A stretch of 7,161 bases of DNA from Intestinibacter sp. (GCF_022780145.1 NZ_JALEXO010000070.1:1-7161); one strand, 5' to 3'; counted from the first letter of the stretch, positions 1 through 6,265 are shown. Notes: a model not told the origin generated them from the sequence alone. Translations and numbers: made by a program.

Positions 1-465
1 AACGTTGCTTTATCTCAAGTATGGGCTAAAGGTGGCGAAGGTGGTATAGAATTAGCTAAAGAAGTTATAAGATTATGTGAAGAACCAAATGACTTCCAAT
101 TCTGCTACCCAGACGACTATACATTAAAAGAAAAAATAAATGCAATAGCAACTAAGATATATGGAGCTGACGGTGTAGACTATACTCCAGAAGCAGAAAA
201 AGAATTAGCTAACTTAGAAAAACTTGGATTCGGTGGAGTTCCAGTTTGTATGGCTAAGACTCAATATTCATTAACTGATGATCAAACTAAATTAGGTAGA
301 CCAACAGGATTCAGAATAACAGTTAGACAAGTAACAATATCTGCAGGTGCAGGATTCGTAGTTGCATTAACTGGTGAAATAATGAAGATGCCAGGACTTC
401 CAAAAGTTCCAGCAGCTGAAAAGATCGATGTTGATGAAAACGGAGTAATATCAGGATTATTCTAA
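1..465 (+). CDS. fhs: Formate-tetrahydrofolate ligase, C-terminal part (5' end outside window)
   Basis: This is the last 154 residues of a protein whose family is usually about 555 residues; frame 1 is open from the window edge to TAA at 463-465. The enzyme is cytosolic and makes 10-formyl-tetrahydrofolate from formate, tetrahydrofolate and ATP, feeding one-carbon metabolism and, in acetogenic clostridia, the methyl branch of the Wood-Ljungdahl pathway. The tail is highly typical of the family: VCMAKTQYSLTDD (visible residues 82-94), LGRPTGF (98-104), SAGAGFVVALTGEIM (114-128), MPGLPKVPAAE (130-140) and the ending DENGVISGLF. The methionine encoded at 250-252 is internal, not a start. No other folate gene follows; the next gene converges on it across a shared hairpin, so fhs is the last gene of its transcript here. 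Identification is secure; only the missing 5' end is unseen. Confidence 0.96.
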   Translation, partial: NVALSQVWAKGGEGGIELAKEVIRLCEEPNDFQFCYPDDYTLKEKINAIATKIYGADGVDYTPEAEKELANLEKLGFGGVPVCMAKTQYSLTDDQTKLGRPTGFRITVRQVTISAGAGFVVALTGEIMKMPGLPKVPAAEKIDVDENGVISGLF

Positions 466-540
466 TTTCCAAATTAACATATATAAATACCACTTATAAA
501 TAAACTATATTTATACCATATCCTTTATAATCAATTAAAA

Positions 541-577
541 AGAGTGTCTAAAATATTTTTAGACACTCTCTTCTTTT
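541..577. terminator. Bidirectional Rho-independent terminator between fhs and the PEP-synthase-like gene
   Basis: A perfect 13-bp stem pairs AGAGTGTCTAAAA (541-553) with TTTTAGACACTCT (557-569) around a 3-nt loop. On the plus strand it is followed by a pyrimidine-rich tail, CTTCTTTT (570-577), ending fhs. On the minus strand the bases just beyond the stem read TTTTAATTGA, giving a U-tract for the converging gene whose stop codon is at 590-592. One hairpin therefore serves both transcripts. Confidence 0.9.
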
Positions 578-589
578 GTAAAAAAAGTA

Positions 590-3136
590 TTAAGAACAAG
601 TTACGATTTGTTCAGTTATATCAGAATAAATTTGAAGTCCTTTTGTATCGTACACCTTGATTACATCTTCATTTATATTGTTATCTTTGATAATTTGTTT
701 TACTATATTTTCTTTTTCTCTCAATTTGTATTCATTAAATATTACATCGCTCTTATTATCAAATAACGCAACATAGAATATTCCAGTTTCTACTAAATCT
801 TGGAAGAAATGACTTCCATAAGATAACTCAGGCATCAAATCTTGATTACTGTAAGCGATTTCACACATTACAGACATATTACATAACTCTGTAAATTTAA
901 CAGGTACTCCAAGTGCTGGGTTACTACTACCCCATCTACCTGGTCCCATAAGCATTGCATTCTTTCCTTTTAGTTCTTTATTAATAAATCCAATTTGTCT
1001 AGCTATATCGTATTTTTCAACCTCTGATAATTTTAGATAATCATCTGAAGATACAAATACTATATAATCTATAGCAAGTCTGACATTACCACCCATGAAA
1101 TTACCTTGTGATGAGAATAGACATGAGCTAGAATCCTCTAATTTAGGTAATTCTACTGTCTTACCTAGACCTCTAGTTTGTAATGGTCTACATTGAACTA
1201 TATTTATTCTAAAATTACCTTGTCTATCAAAATTGGCAGTATATTCAATATCTACAGGATAATTGTATTTTGATGATACTACTTTTAATATTTTTCTCAT
1301 AGCTTCAGCAAATTTAGTACTTCTCAACAATCTTTCAAAATTCAATACAAATGGTATATTAGATGTATCTATTCCCACTCTCTTGAATCTTTCTTCTGTT
1401 TCTTTATCCTTTGTTCCAAATAAATTACTTTGTGTCTTTAAGTTATTTTTAACGGCATCATTTACTGTAACTGTTTCTACACTGTTTGTATTTAAATTCA
1501 ATACATCTACATAATGTTGACAGAACTTTTGAGGATCCTTCTTAGTCATAGCAGGAAGTCTTGTTGGATCATCTAATGCAACTATTCTAACATAGTCGTT
1601 GTTAACTCTATCAACTGCTCTTGTACCAAGTCCAAATACAAGTCTAAGCATACCTGCATCCATATCTATCTTTTTATTCCAAACATATAAGTTTGATGAA
1701 TTTGCAACTCCAGCTACATGAGGGAAGTAATATTCTCCATAATAATCTCCTGAAACTCTTTGAACTAAGATAGCCATTTGTTCATCACGCTTATCTAATC
1801 CACGGTTTTTTCTGTAGTTTAATGCATCTTCATTCATTGTACTTGCATATACTGTTCTTATTGCATCTTCAAAATCTTTTAATCTAGCTTCTGGTGTTCC
1901 TTGGTTTATACAGAAAACACTGTCGTACTTACCTGCAAAAGCATTACCGAAGTTATCCTCTAATAGTGAACTTGATCTTACAATTATAGGACATTGTCCA
2001 TAGTATTCCAATAAGTGCATAAATTGTTCTTCTATCATTTGAGAGAATTTACCATTTTTTAAACCATCCTGTAATTCTTGAGCATATACAAAATAACCTT
2101 CATCAGTTTTTTGTTTCATTCTTAAATCCCATAGTCCATTTTCAACTATATAAGAATAGAAAACATCTGTACCAATATAGAATGAATCATGTGGTTCTAG
2201 TATATCCTTAAAGTATTCTTTAGTTTCTTCTGACTTACTTATGATAGCGTTTGCCATAAGCATACCTATACTCTTACCACCTATAAATCCTGTACCTATT
2301 TCACGAGAAGCTATTTGCACCATATCAGCTAAAGTAAAGTATTTTTGGCACATATCGTGAATTTTGCTGTCTTTACCAACTAATATGTTTATTAAAACTT
2401 CCTTCATTTTATTTTGAGTTACTTCATCTTGTGTTAATGCAGATTTTGCTTTGTTGAAGTTTATTCTCCAATAACCAAGTCTTTTATTTCGCCAGTCGAA
2501 ATTTGAAAATAGCTTTGAAGCTTCCCCACTTGAAGTTATAGTAGTGACTTCATCTCCATCTATTTTATGTGGGAAGAATAAAATAGGAGTGTATCTATCT
2601 TCAACCTTTAGTGGATGTATGTAGAAACTTCCTTCTACGTTATATATATCCATTAAAACTTGTGTAGTTTCTCTTATTTTAGCTATTGTTTCATAAGTAT
2701 AAGAATTTCTCTTTATTGAAAAATACGCTACTGCTCCCATTTTATACAAATAAGGACATGTAACTTTGAAAAAGTTAACTGTCATTAAATCTGAATACCA
2801 TCCTCTTTGTATATATGTAAGACTGTCAAATACATAAACTGCGTTTTCACTTTGTGTTTTTATTATGCGGTGAACAGACATTGTGAACTCTTCAAATCCC
2901 TTTTCCAAGTCTAATTCAAATAAATTAACTGAATCTAAATCATCGATTACCGGATTACCCTTTCCAAATCGGATGTAATTTACTTTTTTCCCATCTGCTA
3001 CTGATTTTTTAGCGAAAGCGTTTGCCACATGTCTATAGTTATTTATATCTTCAACCTGCCATACGACATTATCACCAGGATATAATCCACCCATAATATC
3101 GTCGAAGCCTTTTATACCTGTACTTATTTTTTCCAT
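590..3136 (-). CDS. KaiC-like / PEP-synthase-type ATP-grasp fusion protein, not a complete PEP synthase
   Basis: An 848-residue cytosolic protein. Residues 1-230 resemble a KaiC/RadA RecA-type domain: the opening STGIKGFDDIMGGLYPGD matches the KaiC start, and a Walker-B-like AVYVFDSL lies at 99-106. The P-loop that should follow is replaced by QVEDINNYRHV (27-37), so no GKT is present. Residues about 280-655 match the PPDK/PEP-synthase ATP-binding domain: GGKSIGMLMA (286-295), VRSSSLLEDNFGNAFAGK (386-403), MAILVQRV (454-461) and the closing VQCRPLQTR (647-655). Residues 680-848 form a further domain with LMGPGRWGSSNPALGVP (729-745) and SHFFQDLVETGIFY (775-788). I find neither the phosphohistidine swivel motif nor the PEP-binding barrel, and 848 residues hold other sequence in their place. 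ATP binding and phosphotransfer to an unknown acceptor are possible; making PEP is not supported. AAAGGAG at 3146-3152 lies 9 nt before the ATG. It appears monocistronic. Confidence 0.8.
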   Translation of the reverse strand: MEKISTGIKGFDDIMGGLYPGDNVVWQVEDINNYRHVANAFAKKSVADGKKVNYIRFGKGNPVIDDLDSVNLFELDLEKGFEEFTMSVHRIIKTQSENAVYVFDSLTYIQRGWYSDLMTVNFFKVTCPYLYKMGAVAYFSIKRNSYTYETIAKIRETTQVLMDIYNVEGSFYIHPLKVEDRYTPILFFPHKIDGDEVTTITSSGEASKLFSNFDWRNKRLGYWRINFNKAKSALTQDEVTQNKMKEVLINILVGKDSKIHDMCQKYFTLADMVQIASREIGTGFIGGKSIGMLMANAIISKSEETKEYFKDILEPHDSFYIGTDVFYSYIVENGLWDLRMKQKTDEGYFVYAQELQDGLKNGKFSQMIEEQFMHLLEYYGQCPIIVRSSSLLEDNFGNAFAGKYDSVFCINQGTPEARLKDFEDAIRTVYASTMNEDALNYRKNRGLDKRDEQMAILVQRVSGDYYGEYYFPHVAGVANSSNLYVWNKKIDMDAGMLRLVFGLGTRAVDRVNNDYVRIVALDDPTRLPAMTKKDPQKFCQHYVDVLNLNTNSVETVTVNDAVKNNLKTQSNLFGTKDKETEERFKRVGIDTSNIPFVLNFERLLRSTKFAEAMRKILKVVSSKYNYPVDIEYTANFDRQGNFRINIVQCRPLQTRGLGKTVELPKLEDSSSCLFSSQGNFMGGNVRLAIDYIVFVSSDDYLKLSEVEKYDIARQIGFINKELKGKNAMLMGPGRWGSSNPALGVPVKFTELCNMSVMCEIAYSNQDLMPELSYGSHFFQDLVETGIFYVALFDNKSDVIFNEYKLREKENIVKQIIKDNNINEDVIKVYDTKGLQIYSDITEQIVTCS

Positions 3137-3174
3137 ATGAATGCACTCCTTTGTCTGAATATTTAGTTATTTAA

Positions 3175-3183
3175 ATTATATCA
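3175..3183 (-). promoter_or_regulatory. Extended -10 promoter candidate for the PEP-synthase-like gene
   Basis: Read on the minus strand, 3183-3175 is TGATATAAT: a consensus -10 (TATAAT) with the TG of an extended -10. No good -35 is seen at the usual distance, which extended -10 promoters tolerate. The start would fall near 3168, about 30 nt before the ATG. The same nine bases occur in front of the RelA-type gene (5100-5108). Confidence 0.45.
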
Positions 3184-3201
3184 ATACGGAAATTTTTTTT
3201 C

Positions 3202-3216
3202 CTTAATATAATTAAG
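3202..3216. repeat. Inverted repeat upstream of the extended -10
   Basis: CTTAAT (3202-3207) and ATTAAG (3211-3216) form a perfect dyad with 6-bp arms and a 3-bp spacer. It lies about 34-48 bp upstream of the predicted start for the 590-3136 gene, a position open to a regulator. The DNA is very AT-rich, so chance is a real alternative. Confidence 0.25.
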
Positions 3217-3302
3217 AAATTATATATTAATATAATTTTATTTAAAATAATAAAATAAGAAATATAATTTTCCATGCCTATAAATGACATTTTCTGTATA
3301 TT

Positions 3303-3338
3303 AAAAAAGATGCGAAAATATTTATATTTCTCGCATCT
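3303..3338 (-). terminator. Rho-independent terminator of the synthetase/HAD operon
   Basis: AGATGCGA (3308-3315) pairs with TCGCATCT (3331-3338); the stem extends through AAATAT/ATATTT with one bulged base. On the minus strand the hairpin follows the HAD stop codon (3346-3348) after 7 nt and leads into TTTTTT (rc of 3303-3308), a standard intrinsic terminator. It separates the operon from the downstream PEP-synthase-like gene, which then needs its own promoter. Confidence 0.88.
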
Positions 3339-3345
3339 CTATTAA

Positions 3346-4137
3346 CTATACTATATTGAAATGTTGTAATGCATATTCTATGCCATCTTCGTCTACATCT
3401 TTTGTAACAAATTTTACTATTTTAGATAGATCTTGTTTTCCATTTGCCATCAATACCCCATTTGGGCAAAATTCAAACATCGTAGTGTCATTGTAGCTAT
3501 CTCCAAATGCATAACTATCTTCCTTTTCTAAGTTAAAATAATTTAATAGAAACTCCATTCCACTAGCCTTTGAATGACCTTTTGGAACGACTTCTATATC
3601 ATTTGAACCTCTATCTATATAGTCAAATCCTTCATTTTCGAAATACTCAACTATATTATCTAATTTAGCTGTATTTTTTAATGTAGCAAAAAATTTATCA
3701 AAATATAATTCATCACTTGTGTAAGGCTTCATAGGAAATCCTCTCTTCTCAAAAGCCTTTATCCTATTTTGTACATCCTCACTTTTACTATCGTAATCCA
3801 TAAAAATAGCATCTCTGCCTTCAATTATAGCTTCCATTTCATTTTCTTTTATAAGATTTAATATTTCTTTGTACTTATTTTTTTCTATAGTTTTATGATA
3901 TAGTACTTTACCATGTACCTCTATATAAGTTCCACATCCACATATATATCCATCAAACCCCATATCCTCTAATCTAGGCTCTACTAAGGCTCTTGTTCTA
4001 CCTGTGTTTATAATTGTTATGTGTCCATTCTCCTGAGCCTTTTTAAGTGCATGTTTTGTACTTTCTGGTATTTCATTATTTACTTCTGAAATCAATGTCC
4101 CATCAATATCAAAAAATAGTATTTTTCTTCTTCCCAT
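3346..4137 (-). CDS. Cof-type HAD-IIB phosphatase
   Basis: A 263-residue soluble hydrolase of the haloacid dehalogenase superfamily, of normal length for the Cof/IIB group. All four catalytic motifs are present: FFDIDGTL with nucleophile D10 and acid/base D12; INTGR with T45; a lysine in KGHSKASG, most likely K190; and the Mg-binding GDSYND with D213, N216 and D217. Residues of about 80-185 form the cap expected for type IIB, which sets the substrate. Family members dephosphorylate sugar phosphates, nucleotides and cofactors, and the substrate cannot be read from the sequence. It is the second gene of an operon: its start is 3 nt after the stop of the RelA-type gene (TAA TAA ATG), and its Shine-Dalgarno lies inside that gene, so translation is probably coupled. 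A role linked to alarmone or nucleotide turnover is inferred from this context only. Confidence 0.9.
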   Translation of the reverse strand: MGRRKILFFDIDGTLISEVNNEIPESTKHALKKAQENGHITIINTGRTRALVEPRLEDMGFDGYICGCGTYIEVHGKVLYHKTIEKNKYKEILNLIKENEMEAIIEGRDAIFMDYDSKSEDVQNRIKAFEKRGFPMKPYTSDELYFDKFFATLKNTAKLDNIVEYFENEGFDYIDRGSNDIEVVPKGHSKASGMEFLLNYFNLEKEDSYAFGDSYNDTTMFEFCPNGVLMANGKQDLSKIVKFVTKDVDEDGIEYALQHFNIV

Positions 4138-4140
4138 TTA

Positions 4141-5025
4141 TTACCTCCTCAAATTTTTTGGTCTATCGCCCCAAATTATATCATCTATATCACTCACTAT
4201 AGATTGTCTCTCTTCTTTATTTAAAGAATCATTTTCATAAATTTTTTGGCGCAATTTTCTAAGCATATCATTTTTATTTTTTAATTTTTTGCTGTATTTA
4301 TATTCAATATCGCTAAAACTTTGATTTAGCATATTTATAAGAGATGCCATCTCATCTGAACTTCCAGCAATCCTATTTAAAAGCATTAAGTTTTGTGCTA
4401 ATACTTCTGGAATATCGCCATCGTGACTGTATCTAAGCTGATGATCTATCTCCCCATATCCCTCTTCAAAAATAGTTCTGACCTGTATTTCTATAGTCGA
4501 TAAATCGTGTTCTGCACCGTATTTAATAAGATAATGAACAGATCTATATCCAGATACCCTAGATCTCACAGGAATAGATTTTTCCTCGAAGGTCTTTACA
4601 TTGTCACCCTCTCTTATATTAGCTACAATTTCAACCACATTCCATTTGTTAGTTATAAAATTGTGTATCTCTTCCCAGTCTTCTTTAAAAATATGTATTG
4701 CACGAATCCCCATTAAATCTGTAATTTCATCTTTATAATTTTCTATACTAAAATTAAAATGAGCTCCATATTTTCTTCTTCTATCTGGAGTCTTCCTAAC
4801 TATCTTTTGTAATAGCCTTTTAGGATCTTTTACTCTAGCTTTTACAGAATGGACCTTTGGATGTTCTCTAAGTACATTTGCCACATAGGTTATTCTAGCG
4901 TCATAAATATCAATTGATTTCTTATAGTCTTGCAATATATTGTATAAATCTATCCAATTTATACCTAACTCTGTCAAGGAATACTCATCTAAGCCATACA
5001 TATTTAAAAAATCATCTCTATTCAT
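4141..5025 (-). CDS. Stand-alone RelA/SpoT-type nucleotide pyrophosphokinase (small alarmone synthetase-like)
   Basis: A 294-residue cytosolic protein with a single RelA/SpoT synthetase domain (about residues 40-205) and no HD hydrolase, TGS or ACT domain. Visible motifs: SVKARVKDPKRLLQKI (60-75), DLMGIR (103-108; D103 matches the Mg-binding Asp of Rel enzymes), GYRSVH (159-164; Y160 stacks on the acceptor nucleotide in the family), IEIQVRT (178-184; catalytic E179) and EIDHQLRY (192-199). Family members transfer pyrophosphate from ATP to GDP or GTP, making (p)ppGpp; a few toxic relatives modify tRNA instead. It is longer than RelP/RelQ (about 210 residues), with an N-terminal extension of about 40 residues and a charged, probably coiled helical tail (240-280). 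Start ATG at 5025 has AAAGGAG 8 nt upstream (5034-5040). First gene of an operon with a HAD phosphatase. Family assignment is firm; whether the product is (p)ppGpp is inferred. Confidence 0.9.
   Translation of the reverse strand: MNRDDFLNMYGLDEYSLTELGINWIDLYNILQDYKKSIDIYDARITYVANVLREHPKVHSVKARVKDPKRLLQKIVRKTPDRRRKYGAHFNFSIENYKDEITDLMGIRAIHIFKEDWEEIHNFITNKWNVVEIVANIREGDNVKTFEEKSIPVRSRVSGYRSVHYLIKYGAEHDLSTIEIQVRTIFEEGYGEIDHQLRYSHDGDIPEVLAQNLMLLNRIAGSSDEMASLINMLNQSFSDIEYKYSKKLKNKNDMLRKLRQKIYENDSLNKEERQSIVSDIDDIIWGDRPKNLRR
4144..4149 (-). promoter_or_regulatory. Shine-Dalgarno of the HAD gene, formed by the last two codons of the upstream gene
   Basis: On the minus strand 4149-4144 reads AGGAGG. 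These six bases are the final two codons (Arg-Arg) of the RelA-type gene, followed by TAA, TAA and ATG, giving a 6-nt spacing to the HAD start. Ribosomes ending the first gene stop on top of the site, a classic arrangement for translational coupling. Confidence 0.85.
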
Positions 5026-5048
5026 AGGCTATACTCCTTTCTCAAATT

Positions 5049-5077
5049 ACTATTACAACTTTTCAAATTTTTGTCAA
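5049..5077 (-). promoter_or_regulatory. Proximal promoter candidate for the synthetase/HAD operon
   Basis: On the minus strand there is a perfect -35, TTGACA (5077-5072), 17 bp, then AATAGT (5054-5049), 4 of 6 to consensus but preceded by TG in extended -10 position. The start would lie near 5042, leaving a leader of only about 17 nt that still contains the ribosome site at 5034-5040. Confidence 0.4.
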
Positions 5078-5099
5078 GTAAATTATTTTCTATCTATTT

Positions 5100-5129
5100 A
5101 TTATATCATATGTTTTAAATTTCTGATAA
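5100..5129 (-). promoter_or_regulatory. Distal promoter candidate for the synthetase/HAD operon
   Basis: On the minus strand TTATCA (5129-5124) is followed after 18 bp by TATAAT (5105-5100), which carries the TG extension (TGATATAAT, 5108-5100). The start would fall near 5093, about 68 nt upstream of the ATG. The extended -10 is identical to that at 3175-3183. Together with the 5049-5077 site this would give tandem promoters. Confidence 0.45.
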
Positions 5130-5154
5130 ATCTATGCAAAACATATATTATCAT

Positions 5155-5183
5155 TTGTTTTCATATTCTATATACTATATAAT
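5155..5183 (+). promoter_or_regulatory. Plus-strand promoter candidate, divergent from the synthetase operon
   Basis: TTGTTT (5155-5160), 17 bp, then a consensus TATAAT (5178-5183) on the plus strand, giving a predicted start near 5190. A reading frame and then a hairpin follow, so a short transcript ending at about 5326-5337 is possible. The -10 is perfect but sits in AT-rich DNA and the -35 matches only in its TTG. Confidence 0.35.
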
Positions 5184-5190
5184 AAAAATA

Positions 5191-5280
5191 GTGGATATTT
5201 TAAATAGTATTTTACGTTCAGAACAGAATATATCTAGATTACAAGAAACAAATAAAAATATCAAAAATTCTTCATTTTAG
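5191..5280 (+). CDS. Possible small protein or tail of a decayed gene (29 residues), function unknown
   Basis: From GTG at 5191 a frame runs to TAG at 5278-5280, giving 29 polar, probably helical residues (the end reads RLQETNKNIKNSSF). The same frame is open back to ATG 5134, which would give 48 residues with an aromatic and isoleucine-rich start; an in-frame stop lies at 5116-5118. The stop codon abuts the hairpin at 5281-5324, the usual arrangement for a real gene end. Against it: no Shine-Dalgarno before either start, length within what chance allows, and GTG would be almost at the predicted transcript start, so leaderless. It could be a small protein, the surviving 3' end of a lost plus-strand gene, or non-coding sequence in a small RNA. 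I recognise no family. Confidence 0.25.
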   Translation: MDILNSILRSEQNISRLQETNKNIKNSSF

Positions 5281-5326
5281 AATTTTAAGAGGCTACTTGT
5301 ATTTTACAAGAGCCTCTTAAAATTTT
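5281..5326. terminator. Hairpin terminator at the 3' end of the AraC-type gene and of the plus-strand unit
   Basis: AATTTTAAGAGGCT plus CTTGT (5281-5300, one bulged A at 5295) pairs with ACAAGAGCCTCTTAAAATT (5306-5324), a stem of 19 bp with a short A/T loop. On the minus strand it starts directly after the AraC stop codon (5325-5327). On the plus strand it follows the TAG at 5278-5280 and runs into TTTTAATAATTTCTT. The T-rich tail is better on the plus side; the minus tail (CTAAAATGAAG) is poor, so the hairpin itself is surer than its efficiency in each direction. Confidence 0.75.
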
Positions 5327-6194
5327 AATAATTTCTTATGCTTTTTTCTCTATACTTTGAAGGTATCATACCTGTAGATGCTTTAAATTGTGATGTAAAT
5401 GAACTAGGCTTCTTAAATCCAACCTTCTTTGATATGTCGCTTAGAGAATAGTTTGTAGTTTCTAAAAGAACCTTTGCCTTTGATATTCTTATTTTAATCA
5501 AATAAGAATGTGGGGTTTCACCTAATGCCTTTTTAAATGCAGCTCCAAAATAGTTTTTTGATAATCCTGCTAATTTAGCCATTTCTTCTATCTTTATTTC
5601 CCTATTGTAATTGTGATTTATAAAATCTGCAACTAAATAAATCCCCCTCTGATAGCTTTGTTTTTGTTTAAAAATATCTATATCTTTATTTAAGTTTCCT
5701 CTAATCAATTCTCTACAGAAAAGATTTGATATCATATCTAGTTTAACTAAATCTTTTTGATCATTTTTTAGAAATTCTTCTATAAAAATATGTAAATAAA
5801 ACTTCAATTCCCTCGATAAATATATAGGGTAATTAAATATATCATCTGAACAATTTAATTCCTCCATTATACCCTCTAGATAATCTTTTTTGACGAGAAT
5901 ATCTGTATATTCTACATTAGAAAGACCGTATTTTATTCCGTGATTTGTATTACTTTTAACTGAATATATATACCCTATCTCTCCAAAAAAAATACTTTCC
6001 TCATTTACCAAAAAAGGAACTGGACTAAGTGGAATAAAAAATTCGTATTCCTCATGACTATGTAATCTTGACTTAGTTAAATTTTCATTTGAAGGAATGG
6101 ATTTAGCTATAAATATATTTTTATTGTAATAAACATCACAGCTTTTATAGAGTTCCCTTGCATTTTCTTCATAAGAATTTACTATATCAATCAC
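5325..6194 (-). CDS. AraC-family transcriptional regulator with cupin-like sensor domain
   Basis: A 289-residue DNA-binding regulator of usual family length. The N-terminal half has a cupin-like segment, RLHSHEEYEFF (43-53) with H45, H47 and E51, and a later histidine in NTNHG (82-86), the arrangement of ligand-sensing AraC proteins; the ligand is unknown. The C-terminal half (about 182-285) carries both helix-turn-helix units: EEMAKLAGLSKNYFGAAFKK (203-222) and LSDISKKVGFKKPSSFTSQF (251-270), followed by the family ending GMIPSKYR (275-282). The start is GTG at 6194, supported by GGAGGG 6 nt upstream; no better ATG is in range. It is transcribed in the same direction as the upstream amidase gene but has its own promoter candidate, and a hairpin follows its stop. 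Targets are not known; the neighbouring amidase and its own promoter are natural candidates. Family assignment is firm. Confidence 0.93.
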   Translation of the reverse strand: MIDIVNSYEENARELYKSCDVYYNKNIFIAKSIPSNENLTKSRLHSHEEYEFFIPLSPVPFLVNEESIFFGEIGYIYSVKSNTNHGIKYGLSNVEYTDILVKKDYLEGIMEELNCSDDIFNYPIYLSRELKFYLHIFIEEFLKNDQKDLVKLDMISNLFCRELIRGNLNKDIDIFKQKQSYQRGIYLVADFINHNYNREIKIEEMAKLAGLSKNYFGAAFKKALGETPHSYLIKIRISKAKVLLETTNYSLSDISKKVGFKKPSSFTSQFKASTGMIPSKYREKSIRNY

Positions 6195-6200
6195 AATAAT

Positions 6201-6206
6201 CCCTCC
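6201..6206 (-). promoter_or_regulatory. Shine-Dalgarno fixing the GTG start of the AraC-type gene
   Basis: On the minus strand 6206-6201 reads GGAGGG, 6 nt before the GTG at 6194-6192. This strong site is the reason for taking the non-ATG start. Confidence 0.8.
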
Positions 6207-6212
6207 ATTCTG

Positions 6213-6236
6213 ATAATCTATGCTTCTTTAGATTAT
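6213..6236. repeat. Inverted repeat ATAATCTA-N8-TAGATTAT in front of the AraC-type gene
   Basis: Perfect 8-bp arms at 6213-6220 and 6229-6236 with an 8-bp spacer. The repeat lies just upstream of the ribosome site and overlaps the -10 candidate at 6235-6240, as a repressor or autoregulatory operator would. As RNA it could also form a small leader hairpin. The same half-site forms the palindrome at 7081-7096. Confidence 0.5.
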
Positions 6237-6243
6237 TATTACA
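6235..6243 (-). promoter_or_regulatory. Extended -10 promoter candidate for the AraC-type gene
   Basis: On the minus strand 6243-6235 is TGTAATAAT: AATAAT, 5 of 6 to the -10 consensus, with the TG extension. No convincing -35 is seen. The start would be near 6228, inside the inverted repeat, and about 34 nt before the GTG codon. Confidence 0.35.
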
Positions 6244-6265
6244 CAGTCGATTCTCTTTTTCCTAT

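Noticed and set aside
250..465. A 71-codon frame starting at ATG 250
   Set aside because: It is the internal methionine of the fhs frame, which is open from the window edge and encodes conserved FTHFS sequence before this point.
1263..1514. Plus-strand 83-codon frame
   Set aside because: It lies antisense within the conserved ATP-grasp-containing gene, with no ribosome site or recognisable product.
590..3136. Naming the 848-residue protein PEP synthase (ppsA)
   Set aside because: The catalytic histidine domain and PEP-binding barrel are not visible, so the reaction cannot be supported.
4507..4716. Plus-strand 69-codon frame
   Set aside because: Antisense shadow of the synthetase catalytic core; composition reflects the opposite strand.
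4141..5025. Calling the synthetase a toxSAS-type toxin with the HAD protein as antitoxin
   Set aside because: The HAD protein is a complete Cof-type enzyme and comes second, and nothing in the synthetase motifs points to a tRNA-modifying toxin; kept only as a minor possibility.
4940..5182. Plus-strand 80-codon frame running out of the synthetase gene into the intergenic region
   Set aside because: Half of it is antisense to the synthetase N-terminus and the rest is low-complexity Tyr/Ile/Phe typical of translated AT-rich DNA; no ribosome site.
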